A DNA stretch of 64,000 nt from Kistimonas asteriae. Lineage in GTDB: Bacteria; Pseudomonadota; Gammaproteobacteria; Pseudomonadales; Endozoicomonadaceae. Below, piece after piece: positions 20,056 to 27,746 of the stretch. The stretch spans positions 1-64,000 of the forward strand of contig NZ_JAEVHF010000001.1 of the NCBI RefSeq assembly GCF_018263925.1. Direction: 5' to 3'. The translations under genes were made by a program, and so were the position numbers. Positions within the stretch are counted from its first letter, which is position 1. Each line of letters begins with the position of its first letter. Below the pieces are notes generated by a model. It was not told the origin of the DNA. It saw only the letters and a list, made by a program, of their open reading frames with translations, and did no database searches.

Positions 20056-21228
20056 TTACAGGGCGGTGATCAGGAGGAAAAGATAGCGTGCGGCGATCCC
20101 TGCACAGATACCCCCAACCGCATGGGCCAGTATCGCCTTCGATGTCAGTATCCGCTTACCGAGTGTATCCAGCATCGCCGTATGGGTACTGAGGAAACCA
20201 CTCCAGCACATACCCATGGCGGTGAATACGGCAATATCACTGCCAGTGACTATGCCCTGCTTCAGGAACGCTGGCACCATGGAGATGGCTGCGCCAACCG
20301 CACCCAGTGAGGTGACCGGAAACGCCACCAGCTCGGGACTTTGAAAGCCAAACAGCAGATAAAACAGGCCAGAGACATGACCCGCCAGTTCCGGTAACAG
20401 TGCGACGCCTTCAAAGGCACTGCCGGTATAGCCACCTTCCGGGTGACTAAAGGTCAGCATCATGACAAAGGTGCTGATAATCAGAACACCGGGAATAATC
20501 GCCAGCCCCAACTCAACGCCAGACTTACCCCCATCCAGCAGCGAATCCAGGCAGCGCAGCCAAACTGGCTGCTGTGGGCCTTCTTCAGACTCATCATCCG
20601 GCAGATCCGACTCAACGACGGAACGATCATCGCTGACTTCATCACGGATAAACCACTGCATCAGCCGAGTTGACACCATGCCACCCACCATTGCACCTGC
20701 CAGACCAATCATCGCCGGCTTGAAAAATCCGCCGACCTGGCCTGATGGGCCATCCTGCAGGGTAGCCATAAAGGTTATCACCACCAGTCCCATGCCAAAG
20801 GCCGTACCAAAGTTAGTGAGTGAAATCAGCTCACGCTCGGTGAAACCCTTGCTGTAGCGCTCATCTCTGGCCAGGCTAATAATCGCCGGGTTATCAGAGA
20901 AAAATGTCATGAGTGCTGCCAGTGACGCGCGGCCAGGCAGGTTGAACAGCGGGCGCATCAGTGGCGCCAGCAGTTTTTCGAGCAGTCCTACAACACCGAA
21001 CTCCAGCAACAGCCGTCCCAGTGCACCACTGAGAACGGTCACCCCCATGAGATACAGGACAGTATTCAACAACAACTCATGGGCGGTCTTCATCAGGGTA
21101 TTGAACATGTTCGTCACCCCCATGGTATGCCCGAGGTAACCGAACAGGCCTCCGAGCACCAGCAGCAGGATGACAGGTTCAAGTTGACGACGGGATATAC
21201 GAAGCGATGGCGTACCGGTTTTTATCAA
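20056..21228 (-). CDS. nucleoside-recognition (GATE) domain membrane protein
   Basis: The 390-residue protein has about nine membrane helices and two Gate-type regions, the first with MTFFSDNPAIISLARD near 105-120. A charged cytoplasmic loop (RDEVSDDRSVVESDLPDDE) lies in the middle. Gate domains occur in nucleoside transporters and spore maturation proteins; transport or sensing of a nucleoside-like ligand is possible but not shown. The frame starts at TTG 21228 with AGGAC seven bases upstream; no in-frame ATG precedes the first helix. It lies downstream of fabY on the same strand, with a strong hairpin between them. Confidence 0.7.
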   Translation of the reverse strand: MIKTGTPSLRISRRQLEPVILLLVLGGLFGYLGHTMGVTNMFNTLMKTAHELLLNTVLYLMGVTVLSGALGRLLLEFGVVGLLEKLLAPLMRPLFNLPGRASLAALMTFFSDNPAIISLARDERYSKGFTERELISLTNFGTAFGMGLVVITFMATLQDGPSGQVGGFFKPAMIGLAGAMVGGMVSTRLMQWFIRDEVSDDRSVVESDLPDDESEEGPQQPVWLRCLDSLLDGGKSGVELGLAIIPGVLIISTFVMMLTFSHPEGGYTGSAFEGVALLPELAGHVSGLFYLLFGFQSPELVAFPVTSLGAVGAAISMVPAFLKQGIVTGSDIAVFTAMGMCWSGFLSTHTAMLDTLGKRILTSKAILAHAVGGICAGIAARYLFLLITAL

Positions 21229-21278
21229 GAGGAACGTCCTGCGGGTTATCAGCGGGAATGGATGTTGTCATGATCGTG

Positions 21279-21303
21279 GCAGGCTGGTCGGACGCCAGCC
21301 TGC
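21279..21303 (-). terminator. GC-rich hairpin downstream of fabY
   Basis: A perfect 9-bp stem (GCAGGCTGG/CCAGCCTGC) with a 7-base loop starts 11 bases after the fabY stop. No T-tract follows, so it may be an attenuator, an mRNA 3'-end protector or a weak terminator. Confidence 0.5.
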
Positions 21304-21313
21304 AAGGGGACTA

Positions 21314-23146
21314 TTAAACGCAGTCAGCCCAGGGGTTGTCCATACGCAGCGACACGGATACGTCGCCCAGTTCCACCTGCTCACGGCTCAGGCGGATATC
21401 GCTGTCAGTGATGACATTTTCACCAAAACGGTACAACGGTGAGACCGTTCCCGCGCACATGCCCTGCTCATAGGCAGCTACCGCTTCAACAACCGCCTCA
21501 TTGCGCTGGTGCCAGGCGGTCATGGCGGATTGCCCATGGCGTTTTTCCAGCATGCACTGCACCCGGTGTGGCGCGATGACCATGGCAGTTGCGTTATTAC
21601 CACCAAAGCCCTTGGCATTCAGGAAGGCTATATCCAGGGCATCACGACCCACTGCCAGATGGTCAGTCACCACGTGCAAACGCGCCTGGTGAACATCATC
21701 GGCAATACGGTCGATGCTGGTGATACCGGGAATCAGGCCATGCTGCCAGACACCCAGGGTTGCCATCAGCTGATCGGCGGCGGCCGTAGCGAGCGAGTGA
21801 CCGACCCGACTCTTGATAGCAGTGACCGGCCAACGCGTGATCCCGAAGGTACGGGCGACTTCATCCAGAATATGGGATTCGGTAATCCGGTTCTGTGGAG
21901 TGCCAGACCCGTGCGCCTGAACAAAGGAGTGATTGCGCACCACCTCATCACCAAAGATGCTGCAGGCCAGCGAAACGGCTTTGGCAAAGGTAATGTAATT
22001 GCCCGCACCGGGACCCGAAATGGATTGTTTGTGGCCATCAGCGTTCACAAACACATCCGCCACAGCGCCAAGGATAGGCGCTCCGGTTGCCATGGCCAGC
22101 TCGTCGTCCATCAGCACGAAAAACTGGGCGGATTCCGCCAGGGTGAAACCGCAGTTCTCACCAAACGGACGACAGGCCCGACGGTAATCCGGGGTGTCAT
22201 CCTTGCCAAGGTGATCCAGTACCCGCAGGTTCTTGTCAGAGGCCAGCGCCCCCATATTGGTGTAACCGTCAATCACTTCCGGCGTCAGTGGGGCCTCACT
22301 GTTGCCAACAATCACCAGCCGCGCACGACCGGAACGGATATCATTGATCCCCTGCCGGAGGTTATACAGGAAGGTCGCACAGGCACCCATATTGGTGCCT
22401 GTGCTGCCAAAACTGCCGAGCACATAGGCATTGATGAAATCCGCCGGCATTTCCGCGAAGCCCAGTGGCAGCTGCTTGGAGGTCACCCGCTTACCCTGTA
22501 GACGGGCCTGCAGCATGCCGCCGTTGCCGTTATGGTCCAGCTGGCTCATGCTGCTGCCGGCATAGACGGAGATCTGGTCAGGACTGATCTTCTGCTTCAA
22601 GGCATCAAACGGCATCCCCAGCGACATCAGGGCATCGGAAGCGCCATAAACGGTCATGGCCAGCCCGCGGGGATGGTTGCGGGACTGATACAGCGTTTCC
22701 GGATGAAAGCCGGTCGGCAACTGACCGGCCGCATAGACGGGAGAGGGCTGCGTGGCAGGCACCAACAGTGACTGCTCGCTACCCAGGCTCACCAGCACCC
22801 GGTCACTATCGAGTTCCGTCACCTGCCATCCGGCCGGTAACACTTTTGGCAGCTGACGACGACGCAGCACCAGCTGGCTCCCGTCCTGCACCTTGAGCAG
22901 GTTATGCAGCGGGGTATGATCAGGATCAAACAGGGTACCATCGAGCTTCCGGATCAATGTAGCATCCAGCAGCCCCTGTTGATCGGCCGGGTTACCCCCG
23001 GTCAATGCCGCCAGACTGGACAGGGTATGCGTAGCCTGAGTCTGCCCCAGGGCTTCGAACACGAGGCGACAATAGGCATTGAAGCCGGATGTACGGCCCG
23101 CCGGGCCAATGCCCCCCTGGGCAACGATAACGGGTAATCTGGACAA
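21314..23146 (-). CDS. fabY: beta-ketoacyl-ACP synthase, FabY type
   Basis: The 610-residue condensing enzyme resembles Pseudomonas FabY, which starts fatty acid synthesis by joining acetyl-CoA and malonyl-ACP. Thiolase-fold catalytic features are present: Cys256 in STGTNMGACATF, the His motif QAHGSGTPQNRITE, and KSRVGHSLATAAADQ. The start matters: TTG 23146 (giving M-SRLPVIVAQGG) lies 7 bases from a clear AACCTCC-complement Shine-Dalgarno at 23154-23160, whereas the longer frame to 23224 adds 26 residues outside the fold and has no such site. It faces an AraC-type regulator across an operator-like inverted repeat. Confidence 0.9.
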   Translation of the reverse strand: MSRLPVIVAQGGIGPAGRTSGFNAYCRLVFEALGQTQATHTLSSLAALTGGNPADQQGLLDATLIRKLDGTLFDPDHTPLHNLLKVQDGSQLVLRRRQLPKVLPAGWQVTELDSDRVLVSLGSEQSLLVPATQPSPVYAAGQLPTGFHPETLYQSRNHPRGLAMTVYGASDALMSLGMPFDALKQKISPDQISVYAGSSMSQLDHNGNGGMLQARLQGKRVTSKQLPLGFAEMPADFINAYVLGSFGSTGTNMGACATFLYNLRQGINDIRSGRARLVIVGNSEAPLTPEVIDGYTNMGALASDKNLRVLDHLGKDDTPDYRRACRPFGENCGFTLAESAQFFVLMDDELAMATGAPILGAVADVFVNADGHKQSISGPGAGNYITFAKAVSLACSIFGDEVVRNHSFVQAHGSGTPQNRITESHILDEVARTFGITRWPVTAIKSRVGHSLATAAADQLMATLGVWQHGLIPGITSIDRIADDVHQARLHVVTDHLAVGRDALDIAFLNAKGFGGNNATAMVIAPHRVQCMLEKRHGQSAMTAWHQRNEAVVEAVAAYEQGMCAGTVSPLYRFGENVITDSDIRLSREQVELGDVSVSLRMDNPWADCV

Positions 23147-23153
23147 CCTAAAT

Positions 23154-23160
23154 AACCTCC
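23154..23160 (-). promoter_or_regulatory. Shine-Dalgarno fixing the TTG start of fabY
   Basis: On the minus strand this reads GGAGGTT, 7 bases before TTG 23146. It is the strongest ribosome-binding site in the area and argues for the non-ATG start. Confidence 0.75.
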
Positions 23161-23283
23161 GGAAATCCAGTGTCGGAGCGAACTTCGACCCGGGCGGAAT
23201 CAATGATTCCACCCTCTGAATCAAGTAATGACTAACGTCTTTTATCCATAGTGTATTCAGGCTGGCACCCTACTAATTCTTCA

Positions 23284-23316
23284 TTTTGGCCATATAATTA
23301 GACATATTGGCCAAAA
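23284..23316. promoter_or_regulatory. operator-like inverted repeat overlapping a -10 box
   Basis: TTTTGGCC (23284-23291) and GGCCAAAA (23309-23316) form an 8-bp inverted repeat spaced by 17 bases. The spacer contains TATAAT at 23293-23298, a perfect -10 for the plus-strand regulator gene that begins 13 bases after the right arm. A factor bound here would block that promoter and could also affect the divergent fabY. Confidence 0.55.
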
Positions 23317-23328
23317 CAGGCAAAAACC

Positions 23329-24339
23329 GTGGAAATACCTATCGCCAGTCCTGCCACCCTCTCGGTCTGCATGGTGGCACTGGACCGTATGATCGGCACT
23401 AGCATCAGCCTGCCGGCAGAGATGCTGTCTGCCGCGAAAACAATCGGAGACAGCCTGAACGCCAGCTACCCTGACCTGTCACTGGTTACCGCAAGCCATG
23501 ACAGCACACCGCTTACCCTGAGCGGCGGCCTCCGTCTTCTGCCGGACTGCCGCTACCAGGATATTGATCACTGTAATCTCATCATCCTGCCCGCCCTGTG
23601 GCGCAATCCCCGCCCACTCTTGCAGCGCTATCCGGATCTGATGGCATGGTTGCGCGAACGCTACCAGGACGGTGCCCTGATCTGTGCGGCTGGCACGGGT
23701 GTTTATCTGATGGCGGGTGCCGGATTACTTGATGGGAAACCGGCCACGACCCACTGGCACTACCTGGATCAGTTTGAGCACCTGTTCCCTCGGGTGATCC
23801 TGAAACGCCACCACCTCATTACCCAGAGCGGCCCGCTTTATTGTGCCGGCAGCGTCAACTCGGTCGCCGACCTGATGGTGCATCTGATCAGCCACTTCTT
23901 TGATGAAACCGTTGCCGCTCGGGTAGAGCGACAGTTCTCCCCGGAAATCCGTCGGCCACTAAACGATGTGTTTTATTCTTTCGAGCAGGACAGCGCCCAT
24001 GAAGATGAAACCATCATTACCATTCAGCAATGGCTCCATGAGCACCTCGGTGAAACGGTCAATATGCGCGAACTGGCCGCACACTTCTCCCTGAGCCAGC
24101 GATCACTGAATCGCCGCTTCAAGGAAGCAACGGGCGTATCCCCGCTGGAATACCTGAACAACCTTCGGCTGGCGGCTGCCCGGGATCTGCTCAAAACCAC
24201 CAACCTCAGTATCACGGAAGTTGCCCTGCATACCGGTTTTCAGGATACCGGCTACTTCTGTCGTTTGTTCAAACAGAAAATCCAGGTGACACCGTCCGAC
24301 TACCGTTTGAGCGTCAGGGGCAAACTGTTCAAACTATAA
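23329..24339 (+). CDS. AraC-family regulator with DJ-1/PfpI-like N-terminal domain
   Basis: The 336-residue GlxA-type regulator has a DJ-1/PfpI-like domain at about 10-190, with the nucleophile-elbow-like LICAAGTGVYLMAGAGLLDG, and a C-terminal AraC double helix-turn-helix at about 230-332 (MRELAAHFSLSQRSLNRRF, then a second HTH with the family signature DTGYFCRLFKQK). Such proteins usually sense small molecules. The frame begins at GTG 23329; a later ATG at 23374 is possible. It is divergent from fabY, and may be autoregulated through the inverted repeat just upstream. Confidence 0.9.
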   Translation: MEIPIASPATLSVCMVALDRMIGTSISLPAEMLSAAKTIGDSLNASYPDLSLVTASHDSTPLTLSGGLRLLPDCRYQDIDHCNLIILPALWRNPRPLLQRYPDLMAWLRERYQDGALICAAGTGVYLMAGAGLLDGKPATTHWHYLDQFEHLFPRVILKRHHLITQSGPLYCAGSVNSVADLMVHLISHFFDETVAARVERQFSPEIRRPLNDVFYSFEQDSAHEDETIITIQQWLHEHLGETVNMRELAAHFSLSQRSLNRRFKEATGVSPLEYLNNLRLAAARDLLKTTNLSITEVALHTGFQDTGYFCRLFKQKIQVTPSDYRLSVRGKLFKL

Positions 24340-24482
24340 TTGCCCTTTTCAGCGTGACTGACTTACACGCCGTAAACATCTTTACGATTCAGCCACTGAT
24401 CGCCCCGTCGGGTTGATGATAGACTTCCGCACCACCATTTTTATAGAACCCGACTGTCGGATACCAACAAGGAAATGTCATC

Positions 24483-24941
24483 ATGAGACGCTCTGCCTTT
24501 TTGCCCAACATCAAGCAGGTCATGATTGTACTGGTCGCCCTCTTCGCCACCAGCCAGGTCATGGCGCAGACTGCGCTAGGCCAGTGGAAGACGATTGACG
24601 ATGAAACCGGCGAAGTGAAAAGCATTGTCACCATTCAGGAAGAAGACGGTGTGATCACCGGCAAGGTCCTGCAGATTATGGATGAAGCCAAGCGCCAGGA
24701 AGTCTGCAAAAAATGCGACGGAAGCCGTAAGAATCAGCCCATTGAAGGGATGACTATTATCTGGAACATGAAAGACAAAGACGGCCAGTATGAAGACGGC
24801 AAGATCCTGGATCCGGAAAACGGCAAGGTTTACTCCGCCAATATGAAAGTACTGGACGACGGCAAGAAGCTGGAAGTCCGTGGTTTCATTGGTTTTGCCC
24901 TGATTGGCCGTTCCCAGGTATGGGAAAAGGTCGAAGGCTGA
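24483..24941 (+). CDS. DUF2147-domain exported protein
   Basis: The 152-residue protein has a signal peptide ending in SQVMA|QTALGQW and a DUF2147 fold, recognised from GQWKTIDDETGEVKSIVTI, the VCKKCDG pair of cysteines and the WNMKDKDGQYEDGKILDPENG segment. The family is periplasmic, beta-rich and of unknown function. AAGGAA is 8-10 bases upstream of ATG 24483. Monocistronic, followed by a strong hairpin. Confidence 0.87.
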   Translation: MRRSAFLPNIKQVMIVLVALFATSQVMAQTALGQWKTIDDETGEVKSIVTIQEEDGVITGKVLQIMDEAKRQEVCKKCDGSRKNQPIEGMTIIWNMKDKDGQYEDGKILDPENGKVYSANMKVLDDGKKLEVRGFIGFALIGRSQVWEKVEG

Positions 24942-24966
24942 TCGACCTCAGGCACTCGCCCAAAAC

Positions 24967-24992
24967 GTGTTCCCTGCCTGTTCAGGGAACAC
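24967..24992 (+). terminator. hairpin after the DUF2147 gene
   Basis: A perfect 10-bp stem (GTGTTCCCTG/CAGGGAACAC) with a 6-base loop lies 25 bases beyond the stop. The T-tract is poor (AGTTCCCC), so efficiency is uncertain. Confidence 0.55.
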
Positions 24993-25129
24993 AGTTCCCC
25001 AGACGAGCACATTATCTGAACCGAATACAATAACCATATCGATGCCTGGCTTAATTACAGCCACAAAAACGATAAGACCTGCCATGAACTCCCCTAAAAT
25101 GGGTCAAATTTTAAACCAGTTGATGGCGT

Positions 25130-25209
25130 AGCTGTCGATGACGAGACATTCAATAATATCTGTATGGTTATACTCATTCCCATCAGGCCTCATCAACAGG
25201 TTTAAAACA
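25130..25209 (-). repeat. 75-80 bp sequence shared with the ISAs1 remnant at 51.3 kb
   Basis: This stretch aligns by eye with 51309-51388 (shared AGCTG.CGATGACGAG, CTCATTC, ATCAGG.CTCATCAACA), at roughly four bases in five. On the minus strand both read a similar leader, M(R/S)PD(G/K)NE(Y/H)N. At 51.3 kb the leader runs into ISAs1-type transposase sequence; here it does not. Confidence 0.55.
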
Positions 25210-25356
25210 TGACCGAGTTTGTAGGGTTTGATCGGCGCTATCCGTCTATTCAACGTCGCCTTTGTCCTGCGGTCGAACACATGAGCAATGACTTTCTGAT
25301 AACGAGGCTCTCAAGCATAGAAAAATCAGCGCTGGTTCCCTTTATTTCAGAGAATA

Positions 25357-25810
25357 GACATTGCTCGTCTATCAGCCACATCAGCTCAAAATCCTCTGGA
25401 AATGCCTTGCGGGACTGGTAGTACCGCGACGAACGCGAGATGTCATGTATTCGACACTGGCTGACAATGAATACTTCCGGGTGAAAATGCTCGACCATGG
25501 AAAGGCGCTGACTTCTCGTCAGTAATCGAGCTCACGTGCAAAAAATCCCGTTCTACCGTGAGCTTGCCTATATACCGATAGAGGTTGTCGACGTCATCCT
25601 GATAACTCTTATCTGTCTTGCCATCCTTACTGTCAAACAGCTCTGGCGCACAATCTAGCAATTCCCGCTTCCAGGTGTTCACCATAGTTGGATGAATCTG
25701 GTACCGAGCCAGCCGCTCTGGAGTAGCCTCGTCCCCCTTGATGGCCGCCTGCACGACTTTAGCCTTGAATGCAGGGACAGTAGTGTTTGCATTTTTTTCT
25801 CATGATCGCA
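25357..25810 (-). mobile_element. IS3-family relic (orfA plus start of orfB), left side of the accessory cassette
   Basis: On the minus strand, 25754-25520 encodes an OrfA-like HTH protein with HPTMVNTWKRELL and YRYIGKLTVERDFL. The frame upstream to about 25805 continues the homology (VPAFKAKVVQAA), but a stop separates it from any ATG. A different frame from 25498 reads orfB N-terminus (VSQCRIHDISRSSRYYQSR, then LIDEQ). Everything after that, including the DDE core, is missing. It is non-functional. It borders the three-gene cassette that starts at 25980. Confidence 0.75.
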
Positions 25811-25979
25811 TCGCCCATCTTTTATGGATCAGAGCCTACCCACTGTTTTGGGCGCCGTTTCACCCATAAGATTAAAGATGTAGCTATAAAAATAGGGGTA
25901 AGCTTGCAAGCTTCCTACTGAAATGCTATCAATCATCATCCTTCAGATTAATGAATAATAACAGGGTGTTCTAGCAAGG

Positions 25980-27737
25980 ATGAAGACTAAACCAAAGGTT
26001 AAACCTACACAGAATACTAGCCATGTGAAAAATGCTGTTGACTTGGCTGATGCAATAACTACAGCAAACAGCTCTAGCTCAGGTTCAGAACAGATTATCG
26101 AAATTGATGGCAGTGCAACCATAAAATTAAGTGAATTAAGAGATCAGTTACCAGCCATAAACCCAGCAGTGAAGAACACCCAAATAAAAATATGGAGCAA
26201 AGGTGGTGCCACGATTGATGGGGGTGGAAAATACTGCGGGTTTATCGTTCTTAATGGCAATGTAAAATTGCAGAATCTTGTTATTCAGAATATGGCCTCA
26301 AAAGGTGCAACAAGTTGCCTGGGAGCGGGTGGCGGGTTGTTCGTTGCAAATACTTCCAGTTATCCAAAAGCCAAGCAATTTGCGCCAGTTGTTCAACTTT
26401 GGAATGTGGACTTTCAAAAGTGCTCGGCTGAAGGTGGTGATGGTAATCAGGCACGAGGTGGAGGTGGAGGTGCAGGGGCTAATGTAATGGGAGCCGGGCA
26501 AAGTGGCTATTCGGGAGAATCAGCAGAACCTATGACAGCCCCATTATCTCCTTTGTTTCCTAACATTTTTAACATTTTTGGTAATAATAATACCGGCAGC
26601 TTTGGTCTCACAACTCAAGGAGGGTTTGGAGCACAAGGTGGTAATGGGGCTCCACGACAAACCGATCCCGGGCCTGGAACTGCTGGTCAGTCTGGCGGCG
26701 GGCAAAGTGGATACGGTGCCGGTGCCTCCGGTGGTGGCGGTGGCGGTGGTGGCGGTGGTGGCTGTGGAGCCTACGTTGGAGGAACTCCAATGTCAGGTAG
26801 CCCAGGGGCTACTGGTGGTAGTGGTGGTGGATCACATGGCAAGCCGGGCTTTGGTGGAGGGGCTGCAGGTGGTGCAGGATCAGGTAGTTCAGGTTCCCCA
26901 GCCTATGGAGAGGAAAATGGTTTAAACGGTATACACGGAGGTAATGGTGGTGCTGGTGGTAACGGGGCCATGAGTGGAGGTGGTGCCGGCTTTGGAGGCG
27001 GGATTTTTTTAATGGATCACGCCGATATAACCATTTCCGGCTCAGGTTCGATGGATAACAATCTTGCTAAGGGTGGAGCTCCGAATGGTTCTACTTGTGG
27101 GCCTGATATCTTTATGCAGGGTGATGGTACATTAACATTTAACACTCCATTCAATGAAACATACACCATCGGCGGCGGTATATGTGATGAAATGGGTGCA
27201 GTAAAACATAATATGGCATCTCCAGTTGATTGTAGTCGCGGTGAACCTGATTATATGCCGGTAGGTGGTTGCATAGATGGGGTAAATGGAAAAGAGGGGA
27301 TCTGGAGCATTGCCCAGCAAGGGAGCGGAACGGTCAAGATAACGGGTCAAAACTATCTCTCCGGTCATCTTAAAGCTCAAAAAGGAATCATTGATTTAAG
27401 TTCCTGCTACGGTATGGGGCATTATGCGGTAATACTAGAAGAGGGTTGTCTATCTCATACTCCAGATTCTGCTGCTCCAGAGACTGGAATGGGCATACTC
27501 TCTTTGGATTCTTCTTCATACATAAGATTGAACGGCTACTCTCGTATCATAACTGAAGGCATTAAAAGTGAAGGTCTTCTGAAGATCAGTTTGGAACCAG
27601 ATGGTTTTGAAGAAGGTAAGGAAGTTACATTAATTACTTCAAAAGAACCTATCGATAAGAGTCTTAAGGTTGATGTCCCCTCAGGTTTTAGTTGCATCAC
27701 AAACAGCCACTCTATTTGTATTACAAGAAATGGATGA
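25980..27737 (+). CDS. glycine-rich beta-helix-like protein, 585 aa
   Basis: I recognise the style but not a function. After a polar N-terminus (no classical signal peptide), residues 45-125 read as a right-handed beta-helix of the polymorphic-outer-membrane-protein kind (ATIDGGGKYCGFIVLNG, VKLQNLVIQNMASKG). Residues 150-345 are extremely glycine-rich, including an uninterrupted run of about 11 Gly, and the helix pattern returns at FGGGIFLMDHADITISGSG before a beta-rich C-terminus. The ATG has AAGG directly before it, so the ribosome-binding site is not ideal. It is the first of three genes with 9- and 18-base gaps, consistent with one operon. The cassette sits between IS3 relics and is probably acquired. 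Confidence 0.75.
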   Translation: MKTKPKVKPTQNTSHVKNAVDLADAITTANSSSSGSEQIIEIDGSATIKLSELRDQLPAINPAVKNTQIKIWSKGGATIDGGGKYCGFIVLNGNVKLQNLVIQNMASKGATSCLGAGGGLFVANTSSYPKAKQFAPVVQLWNVDFQKCSAEGGDGNQARGGGGGAGANVMGAGQSGYSGESAEPMTAPLSPLFPNIFNIFGNNNTGSFGLTTQGGFGAQGGNGAPRQTDPGPGTAGQSGGGQSGYGAGASGGGGGGGGGGGCGAYVGGTPMSGSPGATGGSGGGSHGKPGFGGGAAGGAGSGSSGSPAYGEENGLNGIHGGNGGAGGNGAMSGGGAGFGGGIFLMDHADITISGSGSMDNNLAKGGAPNGSTCGPDIFMQGDGTLTFNTPFNETYTIGGGICDEMGAVKHNMASPVDCSRGEPDYMPVGGCIDGVNGKEGIWSIAQQGSGTVKITGQNYLSGHLKAQKGIIDLSSCYGMGHYAVILEEGCLSHTPDSAAPETGMGILSLDSSSYIRLNGYSRIITEGIKSEGLLKISLEPDGFEEGKEVTLITSKEPIDKSLKVDVPSGFSCITNSHSICITRNG

Positions 27738-27746
27738 CACACAGAC

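Noticed and set aside
21509..22501. 330-codon plus-strand ORF opposite fabY
   Set aside because: Antisense of fabY with no recognisable features.
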